From positions 70,394,552-70,458,551 of the forward strand of contig NC_092524.1 of the NCBI RefSeq assembly GCF_037038585.1: a DNA stretch of 64,000 bases, given 5' to 3'. Shown here in pieces: positions 56,301 to 64,000 of the stretch; position 1 is the stretch's first letter, and every line of letters starts with the position of its first letter. The notes below the pieces were generated by a model, which was given only the letters and a program-made list of their open reading frames with translations, searched no databases and had not been told where the DNA came from. A program made the translations under genes and the position numbers. Origin of the DNA: Patagioenas fasciata (Eukaryota > Chordata > Aves > Columbiformes > Columbidae).

Positions 56301-59300
56301 TGTCCTAAATAAATGAGATTATATTGCCCTAAACTTTGTCACCGGTGTGTTATTATAATATTATAAACAATTATTAAAATATTACGATCTTTCAAACATA
56401 AATGCCTTGAAAGGCATTTGGTGTACAGTAGCTCCTGCAGGAGTTCCAGGACTATATGAATGGATTACTGGCAGTTTGCACTTGGCACACCCACTGTAAA
56501 CGTTCTGCCAAATGAGCCGCCTGTCAAAGCTCAAGGAACAACTGACCCATTATTCACATACATAAATATTTTGACAGTTTGTGAAAAGCAGTATAGAGCG
56601 GCTTTAAATCCAGCAAGCTAAATGCAAAGTGACCGTGCACATGCACACACCTCTAATGAACCAAACCAACCAACCGCGGAACGAACCCACAGCAGGCACC
56701 AGGAGCCCAAGTCCACCACGCGCCCAGGGCTCTGCTGATGGGGACACTGGGAGCACACAGAGCAGCCACAAAGACCCACAGCGTAGCAGCTGCTATGACA
56801 GTGCTACCCTGTTTTCCCCAAAATAAGACCTACCCTGAAAATAAGCCCTAGCATGATTGGTCAGGATTTTTGAGGATACTCAAAATATAACCCCTACTCC
56901 AAAAATAAGCCCTAGTTAGGGTTCATTTAAAAAGTCTATTTAAATAGTGTCCAGGCAGCTATACGTGTAAATAAGTAATCAGTTTTGGAGCAAAAATTAA
57001 TATAAGACTCTGTCTTACTTTTGGGAAAATAAGGTATATATACCAGAGCACAGAACGCACAGGAAGCTTCTCTTGCCTGCAGACTCCAGCTGGCGATCCT
57101 GTATCACAGACTTGACGTTTCATTTGGTTTCCATCATCACGGCACATGTTCCAGAAAAGTGTGATCATTCAGTTGGGTGGAAAGAGTATTTGTGGCTGGT
57201 GTGCCCGAGTCTGCGGCACAACGGGTGCGGGAGGATTTCATGGAGCGCTGTGCACCAACACTGAGTGACCCCAAAACAGCAGAGACATCATCAGAGATCA
57301 GCACAGACACTGAGTGACCCCGAAACACAGCAGAGACACCATCGAGATCAGTACAGACACTGAGTGACCTCGAAACACATCAGAGACACCATCGAGATCA
57401 GTACAGACACTGAGTGACCTCGAAACACATCAGAGACACCATCGAGATCAGTACAGACACTGAGTGACCCCGAAACAGCAGAGACACCATCAGAGATCAG
57501 CACAGACACTGAGTGACCCCAAAACAGCAGAGACACCATCGAGATCAGTACAGACACTGAGTGACCTCGAAACACAGCAGAGACACCATCGAGATCAGTA
57601 CAGACACTGAGTGACCCCAAAACACAGCAGAGACACCATCAGAGATCAGTACAGACACTGAGTGACCCCAAAACACAGCAGATACACCATTGAGATCAGT
57701 ACAGACACTGAGTGACCCCAAAACACAGCAGATACACCATCAGAGATCAGTACAGACACTGAGTGACCCCGAAACACAGCAGAGACACCATCAGAGATCA
57801 GCACAGACACTGAGTGACCCCGAAACAGCAGAGACACCATCAGAGATCAGCACAGACACTGAGTGACCCCGAAACAGCAGAGACACCATCAGAGATCAGC
57901 ACAGACACTGAGTGACCCCGAAACAGCAGAGACACCATCAGAGATCAGCACAGACACTGAGTGACCCCGAAACAGCAGAGACACCATCAGAGATCAGTAC
58001 AGACACTGAGTGACCCCAAAACACAGCAGAGACACCATCAGAGATCAGTATGAACACTGAGTGACCCCGAAACAGCAGATACACCATCACGAATTGCCAC
58101 TGCTCAGCCCTCCCAGGTGCCACACAACATGCTCAGTCCCCCTGTCCTTCGCATGGACACCCCCAAACCCTCTGCCTCCTCTTGCTTCCTTCTCACCGTG
58201 AGCACAAAACCCCACAGAATCATTACAAACAGAAAGCACCTTCAATTAAGGGTCTGAACTATCTAACCCAGGTCTCAATTAGCATTCAGGCTCAAGTCAT
58301 TTGGCAACAAGAATCAACAGGGCCCAGGTAAAGGATTTGGAGCACTGAGACCCTCGCTCTTGCAGGTTGCTCCCAGCAGCCTCCCCGCTCAGAGCGAACC
58401 TCCAGCAAGGAAACGCAGCGGTTGGTTTGTCTGAATGGAGAACGAGCTGGGTCACCTCTGCGCAGCTTGGAGGATCCCAAGCCACAGTGTTGGCTGTGAT
58501 TACCTGCTCGCGGCTGTTCCAGATCCAGCGCCAAAGCTATAAACCGGAGCCAGCAGCCCACACATCCCCAGTCTGCCTGCCACAAACACCGTGACTGAGT
58601 GGTGTTTGCTGCCTTCAACTATTCGTTGTTGCCGAGGAATTCTCGCCACATCTCAGATCAGGATTTTAACCAGACACACCGCTGGCAATGAGGGTCTTCA
58701 AAAACAAACCTACAAAAATTGTACTTAGTTGAGCCCTTTTTAACTTTGCACTCAGTGACCCCTGGAAAAGTCAGAGCCGGCTGGAAACCCTGCATTTCAC
58801 CCCCAAACCAGTCTGGTTTAAAACTCCCAGTTCACAGAAAGCCTTTGTGGGTTCTCTGGAGTTTCAGGGTACCCTGGGAACATTTTCATGCTGTCCGGCA
58901 TTCCACCTGATGGAGCCTTCAGGGGAACCTAAGGCAGATGCCAATGACAGATGATTTTAGCGGCAGATGTTCCAGGTTCATCTTGTAAACCCCATTTCCC
59001 ACAGGGTGTTTGTACCAGGGACTACTGGAGTAAAAGAGACGATTCTTCTAAGAGGAGTCTCTGGGTTTTCTTTTGTCTAAGGAGAACGATTGCTCTGAGT
59101 ACAACCTCACGCTGGCAGGTTTGAAATGGGACACAGACGCTCCCACATTCAACATTGCCACTTTTTAGAAGTCATTAAGAATTGCCTACCAGAAAAGCAA
59201 TGCACTTCAGATTCCCCACCACGTATCCTCAGAAACACAGACCAGCGGCATGTCAGTCAGAGCGATTACTTTGCCCTGACCTTGTTTCCAAACAGTACAG

Positions 59301-62300
59301 TTTAATTTTCAAAAATGCTTCAAAGCTATTGAATTATTTTGCATCAGGACAACTTGATTTGTTACCATGTTACACAGAAATCCCCGCTCACAGCTCGCGG
59401 AAAATCCAGCCCCATCTGCCCGGCGCGCGTTGCTGTAGCAATAAAGCCAGGCCAGCATTAAGGGCTTTGCTGCAGGGGACGTGCCTGGCGCGGGTTCATG
59501 GCTGGGCTGGCTTCTTCTCTGTTTTCTTTCAACTGGGCCAGCTTCTCTAAGTTTGCAAGAGCATATAAATACAAGATTAAAAAAAGAATCCCAAACGTTT
59601 TCACTTCATCTGTTTAAAAATATCTAAGCCTTTAATGGACTTTGTTAACCTACTATGCAAATCGCAACTGCACAGGAGCTTTTTGGGAGTCACTGAATGA
59701 GTACAAGGCAAGGAAAGCTCCACATCGGTGAATTCCTGAGCTACTTCCCTAGCCATAAAAACACACCAAAACCTGAGCTGCCTTGTGTCCAGTTAGTACA
59801 AATCTCTCCATGAGATTCTTCCCAATAAATGATTAGTTTCATCAGAAACTTCTGGATCATTTGGTTATTCATAGAAAAATACCGATCTGCCTGGTTTTGG
59901 ATTCTACCCCTCAGTAGGAAAATAATCAATAGAGCTGTGGTTTGAAGTTCGATATCTTAGTTATTCAAGGAAACAGCTTTGACTTGAATTTGTCTTAAAT
60001 CCACCTGCTATTAGGAAGATAAGTTAAGGTCAGCCAGCCCAGCAGGGGTACATTTGGCGACGCAATATGTACAGCAGGAACCCGGGCGCACCGCACATAC
60101 ACACAAACACCTTTGAATCTCAGCTAAAACAGTTCATCTCTCCACCCACTTATCTTCATACAAGACTAACATTTCAGGCAGATTTTTACAGGCTTAACTT
60201 CTGCTAAAGGTCAATTTCCCAGAGGCTGGAGTAACATCCCTTGATGCTATTGTGCTAATTAACAGTAGTACTTCCTACGATTTAAAAATACATCCAAAGC
60301 CTGCAGTAAAGCAAAGCTGCTGACATTGAAACTTGCTGGAGAAACAACCCTCACCAAGACCACCTGGGCCAGAGGAGGGTGCAAAGACCAGGTTTAAACC
60401 CCGAGCAGCCCGAGGGGCGCTGTGCACTGGGGACGCCCCGGCCCGGCCGCAGCATGAGCTCAAACGCACCCGCAGAGCGGGGAACGCAGCCTGGACAGAC
60501 CCGCCCGGGTAAACCTGCCCTGGGAGCTGTGCGGAAATGCAACACACTGCCTGCAAAGCCCCGCGCTTCTCTCATTTTCCTCTACTCATGCATTTTTTTA
60601 ATTATTATTTTATTCTAAGAACAAGCACTCTCCAATATGAAACAAATAAAATCCACGTAGTAGTTACTGTCAAAGTAAAGCGTCCACGCCTCCCCATTGC
60701 TCTGGCCATGGGCGATGTGGCAAAGCTTGCTTTATTTTGTGAAGATCCTGATCCGCTCCACCGAACGGGTGACACATCACCCGCTGCCCTTCCATATCCT
60801 GTCTTGGGAAGGCTGTCCGTGCCTTTCTGAGAAATCTAGGGTGGCTTAAGAAAATATTAATACAACTCGTGTCCAAGAAATCACCCTTGATGCTGACAAA
60901 ATAGACTGACACGCTGCATCTTTGCTCTTTGTGAAACCATTATGGTGAAGGTTGATGTCCTTGAACCTTGACAGTTTGGTTTAGACATAAGGAGGCCAAC
61001 AACCACTGAAGTTTGAAAAGGGGGTGCAGTGCTGATTACAGCTGCTGCCTGGCCAGCCTTGCCAGCCATGGCCAGAGGTGCTGGTGCTTTGTTTTTCCCT
61101 AGAGTTCAGCAGGGCGATGTGCCACGCTGTAAGCTCTCCTGTTCAGGGAGTCATTAGAAGGTGTTTGCAGCGTGCCAGTGGCACCCAATTATGTTTTCTC
61201 TCCTACCCGATGAGAAAGTTCAGCATCTCCACCTATGACTAGTTAAGACAGATCAGAGAAAGCTGGCTGGAAATCAATCCAGATGACGCTCGGAACGCTG
61301 AGCTAGGAGGCAGCTGAATAACAGGCAGTCCCAGTCTTCTGAGTGCAAGAGCGTTACCTACAAACCCAGCTTTTAGCTGTTAAATTAGAAATCGTGAAAG
61401 CCAACTGTTGCGCAGTTGTTATCAGTGAACAGCAGTATCCCTTCCTTTCTGACGCAGATCTTCCAGCATTTTCCAAGAACGTGGCGACTGTTTGCGGGTT
61501 CTCTGCCGCACTGCGAGGTGCTGAGGTACCCGAAGGGAGCTCGTGTGCTGCGATGGCACGTGTCACCACCAGCAGGGCCACGCAGAACGGGATGGCCGCA
61601 ATGTAAAATGCAGAATTTGGGGTCCTTCCTGTTGCAGGGACACCCTGTGCTGTTACCCCATGGGGAGCAGAGGGAGGTGAGCTGGGCTGTCTCACTCCCA
61701 CCTCTGCAAAAGCTTGTGAAAGCAAACACAATATCTGCTTCGCTTGTAATTCTTGCCGCCTACTTGGGCAGAGTTGGGGGAGAACGAAGACTCGCTCGGT
61801 GACTAACGGATTTGCTCTGTAAATCATTTTAAGGGTGCCAGATGTTGGTTTAGCACCTACAACTTTGAAGGTGCTGGGGAACCCGAACAGACTGCTGGTA
61901 CCAATACACCTGCACAAGAGGAGTCTACGTCACGGATGCTTCAAGTGCCCGATCTGGGGCTGAGGAGGGGAGTCCTCAATTAGGAGAGCAATTCTAACCT
62001 TTTTAAGCATTTCTTTGCCCCTTGGCTTCTCCAGCTCTCTGAGCTGCCCCCAAGGCCTCCGGCAGCGTGTTCGGCCCCGGCTCAGAACACGCACTCAACA
62101 AGTCAAGTAGGCCGTTGTTCGGTGATGAAGTGCAGCAGCTTATCTGAGCCCTGCAAGTCTATTTACAGCTCTCCATTAATACACTCTCCTAGCAAGGAGT
62201 GCAACTACAATGTCTCTATTCTCCTCTTTGATTAGTCTGGTTATTCAGGAAACTGGCAGCTTAGCAACAGATTCTGATGACCTAGAAAACTTCAACACAC

Positions 62301-64000
62301 TAAAAAGCAACATGTGTGGAACACGGAAGAGCTAAACTGGAGGAGCAAATAGTGTGGTGGACAACCGAAGCCTTCAGGTGCTGTCCACAGACCCTCATCC
62401 ACACACGCCCTCTTGTTTGCGCCTTCAATTATGAAGGCACGTCCGCTCCCATAACTGTTAGCAAACAGAATTCTTATCTCCCAAATGATTTTCATCCATG
62501 CTTGTCTGACCGCCCTCCTCTCAGCCTTTCATTCCCAGGAGCTATTAGGTTGTTAATTAAAGCTTTCACAGAAAACAACCCGAAAAGCCTCAAACCACAA
62601 CCACCTTAAACATGTAATACATTCCTGCATCATTTCTATGGGATGCATTTAATGTACATACATGATACGAAATTATTTCCAATGCCTATTATGATCTGGA
62701 ATAGTTTGGCTACATAATTCTTGTATTTAATGTCTTTTTGTAAAAAATGGATACTTAGATCCGATAAAACAAGAATGATTGATGGGTGGGGTTTTTCTTT
62801 TTAAGGCAACACTACCTGTATTTAAACGACGTTTGTGGAAAGGATTAAGAATTCCAGGACACCAGGAGCAGACACGTTGAAAGCGATTAAATCCACATGA
62901 TCCATTCCCAATGCCCAGCCCAGGCACACACGTCCCCGCTTTCTGCTGAGCAGGCAGAACTGGAGCGCTCACAACATTCAATATCCGAACCGGGCACGTT
63001 TCCAGCCAGGCGCGCACACCTCACCTGTTCCAGTCTCATCAGCTCTATCATTTCCATGACGCTGATAAAGTGGCAGCAACGATCCGAGTGATCGACCACG
63101 AACGTAGGGAAAGGACGGTTCTGCCAAATTCTCCATTCGGACAAGGAAAGCTCGTGAGTCGCTTTCTCTTCGTGCTGCTGCGGCTTGAAATTAAGGTTGG
63201 TAATGAGATTTTAATCAGGAAATTGTTTAGCAAAACTGATGTCTACTTTTCTGCCAGGGACAACAAATACTCTGAATGGAGAAGATTATCTAAACTTTAT
63301 CATAAAGGTTTAAGTCAGGTCTAAAATAAAACCAATTCCATACTTGGTGTTGTTACGACTTTCAATAGAAGACAGCTCGTTTTCAGTGGTGAAATGACAC
63401 AAAAGCTGCTCATTTTTTCACCGAATCAAAGAAGAGCTTGGAAAACTTGAGCTCTTCTTTCCATAACATTTTTATATTTACATGAACAAGGCAATAAAAA
63501 GTGTGGCAACAATATCTCCATGAGTACAACATCCTGCACGGACCACTCAGAGAAGGAACATAACTTACTGAGAGACTTTTAAATGCATTTAAATGCATTT
63601 TTCATTTACAGACCCAGTCTCAAAGACCCAGATCAAGCATCTAATTCCTAAATTCTCAACCTCAAAAACCTACCTGTAATTCTCCAAATTGCATTTTTAA
63701 TACAGACCTCCTCCGAATCCACAGTTAGCTTGGTTACAGAGGGCTTTGTTGGCTTGGTTATGGAGGGCTTGGTTAGCTTGGTTACGGAGGGCTTGGTTAG
63801 CTTGGTTAGCTTGGTTACGGAGGGCTTGGTTAGCTTGGTTAGCTTGGTTACTGAGGACAACCCTCAGGCCTCATGGCGAAGCCAACATCACATTCAGGTG
63901 AAACTCACCGGTGTTTCTTCCAGGTTTTCCAAGGTTTCAAAATGAGTTTGGGGCAATATCGGTTCCTTTATTCCATCACTCTCCTTAATCCTGTAAAGTC
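38215..64000 (-). CDS. FANCM: FANCM, Fanconi anaemia complementation group M, 3' half (13 exons, partial)
   Basis: FANCM is the DNA translocase that anchors the Fanconi core complex and remodels stalled forks. Exons (minus, 5' to 3'): >64000-63909, 63183-63025, 51464-49442, 48689-48639, 47811-47732, 47638-47570, 47033-46905, 44321-44165, 43294-43188, 43050-42490, 41184-40446, 38962-38671, 38362-38215. All phases agree, giving about 1,530 codons. Seen in order: MHF-binding region (SLSEWRIWQNRPFPTFVVDH); a long disordered part with the MM2 motif ELFSVNFDLGF; acidic conserved blocks (FLDEEAELS, KSVRSP, SSEEEVCVNFDL); a degenerate ERCC4 nuclease domain (VSNRMAVERR); and tandem HhH (SPQKAEEIHRYLHH). 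The helicase core lies beyond 64000. Two coding minisatellites interrupt the disordered parts. Human FANCM is about 2,048 aa; this one would be somewhat longer. Least certain are the 63183 and 48689 acceptors. Confidence 0.95.
38671..38962 (-). CDS. FANCM: FANCM exon, second half of ERCC4 domain and first HhH
   Basis: Acceptor CGTGCAG|GAGAGC; donor AACAG|GTAACG. Encodes LLFSSGQEETAALLRDLALV and LSIPRLSYPAALNLCYHFAS, both highly conserved in FANCM. Enters phase 1, leaves phase 2. Confidence 0.95.
38963..40445 (-). other. FANCM intron before the penultimate exon
   Basis: 1.5 kb. The only structure I see is a 24-bp G-rich tandem array at 39973–40077. Confidence 0.8.
39973..40077. repeat. 24-bp G-rich minisatellite in FANCM intron
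   Basis: Four copies of 'ccgctccgtttggggggtat' plus 'cgca', then a degenerate fifth. Each carries a G5–G6 run on the plus strand, so quadruplex formation is possible. The repeated open frames here are not exons. Confidence 0.9.
40446..41184 (-). CDS. FANCM: FANCM exon with 48-bp coding minisatellite and start of ERCC4 domain
   Basis: Acceptor ATTTGCAG|GTGGAC; donor AACCAG|GTACGG; 739 nt, enters phase 0 and leaves phase 1, matching both neighbours. The first 15 codons read VDSSWENRRGG…, then nine 48-bp units encode a 16-residue repeat (PARPCPPGSPVPPCAA type). Then follows the nuclease-like domain: LCVLAANREVSSGPRVISSL and TGDYVVSNRMAVERR. Catalytic acidic residues of XPF are absent (AAN in place of a D-x-RE motif; VERR without the following D), as in other FANCM proteins. 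No AG dinucleotide exists on the coding strand between the array start and the first ERCC4 codons, so a downstream acceptor is hard to place and the array is most simply exonic. Confidence 0.85.
40706..41137 (-). repeat. FANCM: Coding minisatellite A: nine 48-bp units in FANCM
   Basis: Nine tandem units exactly 48 bp long with few substitutions. Plus-strand unit core: ggggaccccggcgggcaggg then acgggcgggggcagcgc. Units 1 and 4 (counted from 40706) share the variant 'cgcccggggaccccgacgga', pointing to duplication of a multi-unit block. Frame is kept because 48 is divisible by 3; all three minus-strand frames are open. Confidence 0.95.
41590..42281 (-). mobile_element. Retroviral LTR-like element in FANCM intron
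   Basis: On the minus strand it starts TGTCACGGTCCAGTCGGTGA, followed by 'GAGGGTTCGTTTACC', a purine-rich stretch, and 'CATCTTTTATCCTCCTTC', in the order seen in some avian ERVL-type LTRs. The 3' limit near 41590 is uncertain and no target-site duplication was identified. It lies in the same orientation as FANCM. Confidence 0.5.
42490..43050 (-). CDS. FANCM: FANCM exon, acidic and basic linker
   Basis: Acceptor TCCCCCAG|ATTCCT; donor CCTCAG|GTCAGT; 187 codons, phase 0 both ends. Encodes IPEQDQAYAEDSFCVGEEEE, SSEEEVCVNFDLL and KKPARIIVLSDSSGEE, matching the conserved order in vertebrate FANCM. The remainder is Ser/Gln-rich and variable. Confidence 0.94.
43188..43294 (-). CDS. FANCM: FANCM exon, KSVRSP block
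   Basis: Acceptor AATGGAG|ACTCTG; donor TCGCAG|GTATGA. Encodes DSEMKGVYLKSVRSPALGNR then YKMVHREFDNMDIFSQ, strongly conserved in FANCM. Enters phase 1, leaves phase 0. Confidence 0.94.
44165..44321 (-). CDS. FANCM: FANCM exon, ARQFLDEEAELS block
   Basis: Acceptor TTCTAG|AAAGCA; donor AAATG|GTGAGT. Encodes KAARQFLDEEAELSQQDADA and SSSLAQFLNDDAEV. Enters phase 0, leaves phase 1. Confidence 0.95.
44322..46904 (-). other. FANCM intron with CR1
   Basis: 2.6 kb. Contains the minus-strand CR1 copy at 45640–45920; the rest shows no recognisable feature. Confidence 0.8.
45640..45920 (-). mobile_element. CR1 LINE 3' fragment in FANCM intron
   Basis: Begins (plus view) 'cccagaatcccagagtgtca' and runs to 'cttgtcctgtcactggttgt' with the same sequence as the 2855 and 11867 copies; truncated earlier than they are. 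Confidence 0.88.
46905..47033 (-). CDS. FANCM: FANCM exon, Ser/Lys-rich
   Basis: Acceptor CCCCTAG|TCGGAC; donor CCCAAG|GTACGT; 43 codons, phase 0. Encodes SDTSSDDSAGVHKNSSGTTK and the basic QLRCVKRQKVKSG, compatible with a nuclear-localisation patch. Confidence 0.9.
47078..47153. repeat. 42-bp tandem duplication in FANCM intron
   Basis: 'aagcaatatcttaattacac' plus 'aggcattcttctac' occurs twice with one to two differences, starting at 47078 and 47120. Confidence 0.85.
47570..47638 (-). CDS. FANCM: FANCM exon, RPIRKRR block
   Basis: Acceptor GTGTAG|GTTATG; donor AACATG|GTTAGT; 23 codons, phase 0. Encodes MNDSDFESPIRPIRKRRQPL. Confidence 0.92.
47732..47811 (-). CDS. FANCM: FANCM exon, SESEEE block
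   Basis: Acceptor CTCTGCAG|GAACCA; donor CCTGAC|GTGAGT. Encodes TSSESEEEIVCQRKNRKQVN then VLKSPD. Enters phase 1, leaves phase 0. Confidence 0.92.
48639..48689 (-). CDS. FANCM: FANCM small exon, DDGLPPSV
   Basis: 51 nt. Acceptor taken as TTCTGAAG|ATGATG, preceded by a long pyrimidine tract; donor CTGATAG|GTTAGT. Encodes DDGLPPSVLNHHTIKLI. A farther upstream acceptor (GCTAAAG, about 48741) would add LFSPFSFNLSDMVFSE, but the phase from the previous exon would then not match. Confidence 0.8.
49442..51464 (-). CDS. FANCM: FANCM large central exon (MM1/MM2 region) with 51-bp coding minisatellite
   Basis: 2,023 nt, the biggest exon. Acceptor TCTGCAG|GGAGAC; donor GCCCCAG|GTGGGG; enters phase 0, leaves phase 1. 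Begins GDCGYELELRPHLRMEDV, the end of the MHF-binding region. Later come VKRLLSQSPPALNKLDDF (likely part of MM1, which contacts FANCF) and LYDCSQELFSVNFDLGFSIE at about 50181–50240, the MM2 motif whose two Phe residues in F-x3-F spacing bind RMI1–RMI2 of the BLM complex. Near its 3' end lies a five-copy 17-residue repeat. The remainder is disordered Ser/Glu-rich sequence. Confidence 0.94.
49721..49975 (-). repeat. FANCM: Coding minisatellite B: five 51-bp units in FANCM
   Basis: Five exact-length 51-bp units; plus-strand core tgtcccctggcctggagcag then ggccaagtgctgccaccccc. They read in frame as GGGSTWPCSRPGDREG(A/T). Differences between units are only a few substitutions, so the array is young or homogenised. 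Confidence 0.95.
50181..50240 (-). other. FANCM: MM2 motif (RMI1–RMI2 docking site) in FANCM
   Basis: Encodes YDCSQELFSVNFDLGFSIEE. In human FANCM the corresponding FDLGF phenylalanines are required for binding RMI1–RMI2 and so the BLM dissolvasome. Both are kept here, so this recruitment is probably intact. Confidence 0.85.
51770..51998. repeat. 114-bp tandem duplication
   Basis: Two copies starting 'caatcacagattcaatcaca' at 51770 and 51884, about 90% alike, each ending 'gtgctgtgagcagaaaa'. It lies about 300 bp from the acceptor of the large FANCM exon. Confidence 0.88.
56805..57036. mobile_element. TA-flanked DNA-transposon MITE
   Basis: Left end TACCCTGTTTTCCCCAAAAT; right end, reverse-complemented, TACCTTATTTTCCCAAAAGT. 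The imperfect inverted ends (about 23 bp), the TA at both borders and the 232-bp length suggest a non-autonomous Tc1/mariner-like element. The interior has 'aaaataagcccta' repeats and no coding capacity. Confidence 0.75.
57259..58089. repeat. About 50-bp minisatellite, 17 copies, in FANCM intron
   Basis: Unit: cactgagtgaccccgaaaca then gcagagacaccatcagagat and cagtacaga. I count about 17 occurrences of 'ctgagtgacc'. Unit lengths vary by the presence of 'ca' in 'aaacacagc' versus 'aaacagc' and of 'ag' in 'catcagagatc' versus 'catcgagatc', giving distinct unit types. Translations of it are meaningless. Confidence 0.95.
63025..63183 (-). CDS. FANCM: FANCM exon, core of MHF-binding region
   Basis: Donor GGAACAG|GTGAGG. 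Encodes LSLSEWRIWQNRPFPTFVVD and HSDRCCHFISVMEMIELMRL, closely matching the human region that wraps around the MHF1–MHF2 (CENP-S/CENP-X) tetramer. The 5' border is ambiguous: TTTCAAG|CCGCAGCAG offers in-frame AGs that would start the exon at 63183, 63177 or 63174. Confidence 0.93.
63184..63908 (-). other. FANCM intron with 24-bp repeat
   Basis: 0.7 kb. Holds the minisatellite at 63724–63854; the open frame through that repeat is not an exon. Confidence 0.85.
63724..63854. repeat. 24/33-bp minisatellite
   Basis: 'ttggttacggagggcttggt' plus 'tagc' repeated about five times, with an extra 9-bp 'ttggttagc' in some units. Confidence 0.9.
63909..64000 (-). CDS. FANCM: FANCM exon, start of MHF-binding region (cut by window edge)
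   Basis: Donor ACACCG|GTGAGT. Encodes LYRIKESDGIKEPILPQTHF then ETLENLEETP, which aligns with the human FANCM segment just after the helicase core. The exon continues past 64000. Confidence 0.9.

Larger units (their letters stand above)
51465..63024 (-). other. 11.6-kb FANCM intron
   Basis: The exon at 63025 ends LEQ in phase 0 and the exon at 51464 begins GDCGYELE in phase 0, which join as in other FANCM proteins, so nothing coding for FANCM is expected between. It holds a 114-bp tandem duplication (51770–51998), a MITE (56805–57036) and a 17-copy satellite (57259–58089). Elsewhere I see no gene or recognisable element; long open frames such as minus 61354–61917 show no family similarity. 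Confidence 0.85.

Noticed and set aside
57137-58123. Repeated short open frames such as GHSVSVLIS
   Set aside because: They are translations of the intronic 50-bp satellite.
61354-61917. 187-codon minus-strand open frame in the long FANCM intron
   Set aside because: No recognisable domain, no splice partners in the FANCM frame, and overlapping frames of similar length occur on both strands.
63648-63860. Open frame with repeated TKLTKPSV ending at a GT donor-like site
   Set aside because: The repeat is a 24-bp satellite between two FANCM exons that join in phase without it.

Overview
This window is vertebrate nuclear DNA, most likely from a bird. Multi-exon genes have GT–AG introns and a CpG-island promoter. 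CR1 LINE fragments lie on both strands, LTRs of avian endogenous-retrovirus type are present, and GC-rich minisatellites are common. The gene order MIS18BP1–FANCM, tail to tail, is also known from human 14q21 and other vertebrates.

Layout. Positions 1 to about 17,690 are a gene desert in which I see no credible coding gene. It holds CR1 pieces, one retroviral LTR, a decayed mariner transposase fragment and many micro- and minisatellites. A CpG island at about 17,690–18,960 holds the promoter and first exon of MIS18BP1 (KNL2, plus strand). I reconstruct its whole coding sequence as 16 exons, 18,436–37,112, 1,166 codons plus stop, with every exon phase agreeing. A 1.1-kb gap follows, then the 3' half of FANCM on the minus strand. 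I reconstruct 13 exons from 38,215 to beyond 64,000, about 1,530 codons. The FANCM helicase core and promoter lie outside the window to the right.

How the genes relate. MIS18BP1 is the DNA/nucleosome-binding subunit of the Mis18 complex that licenses CENP-A loading at centromeres. This copy carries the SANTA domain, a CENP-C-like motif typical of non-mammalian vertebrates (absent from the mammalian protein), and a SANT/Myb domain. FANCM is the Fanconi-anaemia DNA translocase and anchor. The part seen here has the region that binds MHF1/MHF2 (CENP-S/CENP-X), the MM2 motif that recruits BLM–TOP3A–RMI, a degenerate XPF/ERCC4 nuclease domain and a C-terminal helix-hairpin-helix region.

The most unusual features are two in-frame GC-rich minisatellites inside FANCM coding exons. 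One is nine 48-bp units just before the nuclease domain; the other is five 51-bp units near the end of the large central exon. MIS18BP1 also has a GC–AG intron that splits its SANT domain. An 11.6-kb FANCM intron contains a 17-copy 50-bp satellite and a TA-flanked DNA-transposon MITE. All exon boundaries were read by eye from splice consensus, reading-frame phase and remembered family similarity; no alignment was run.
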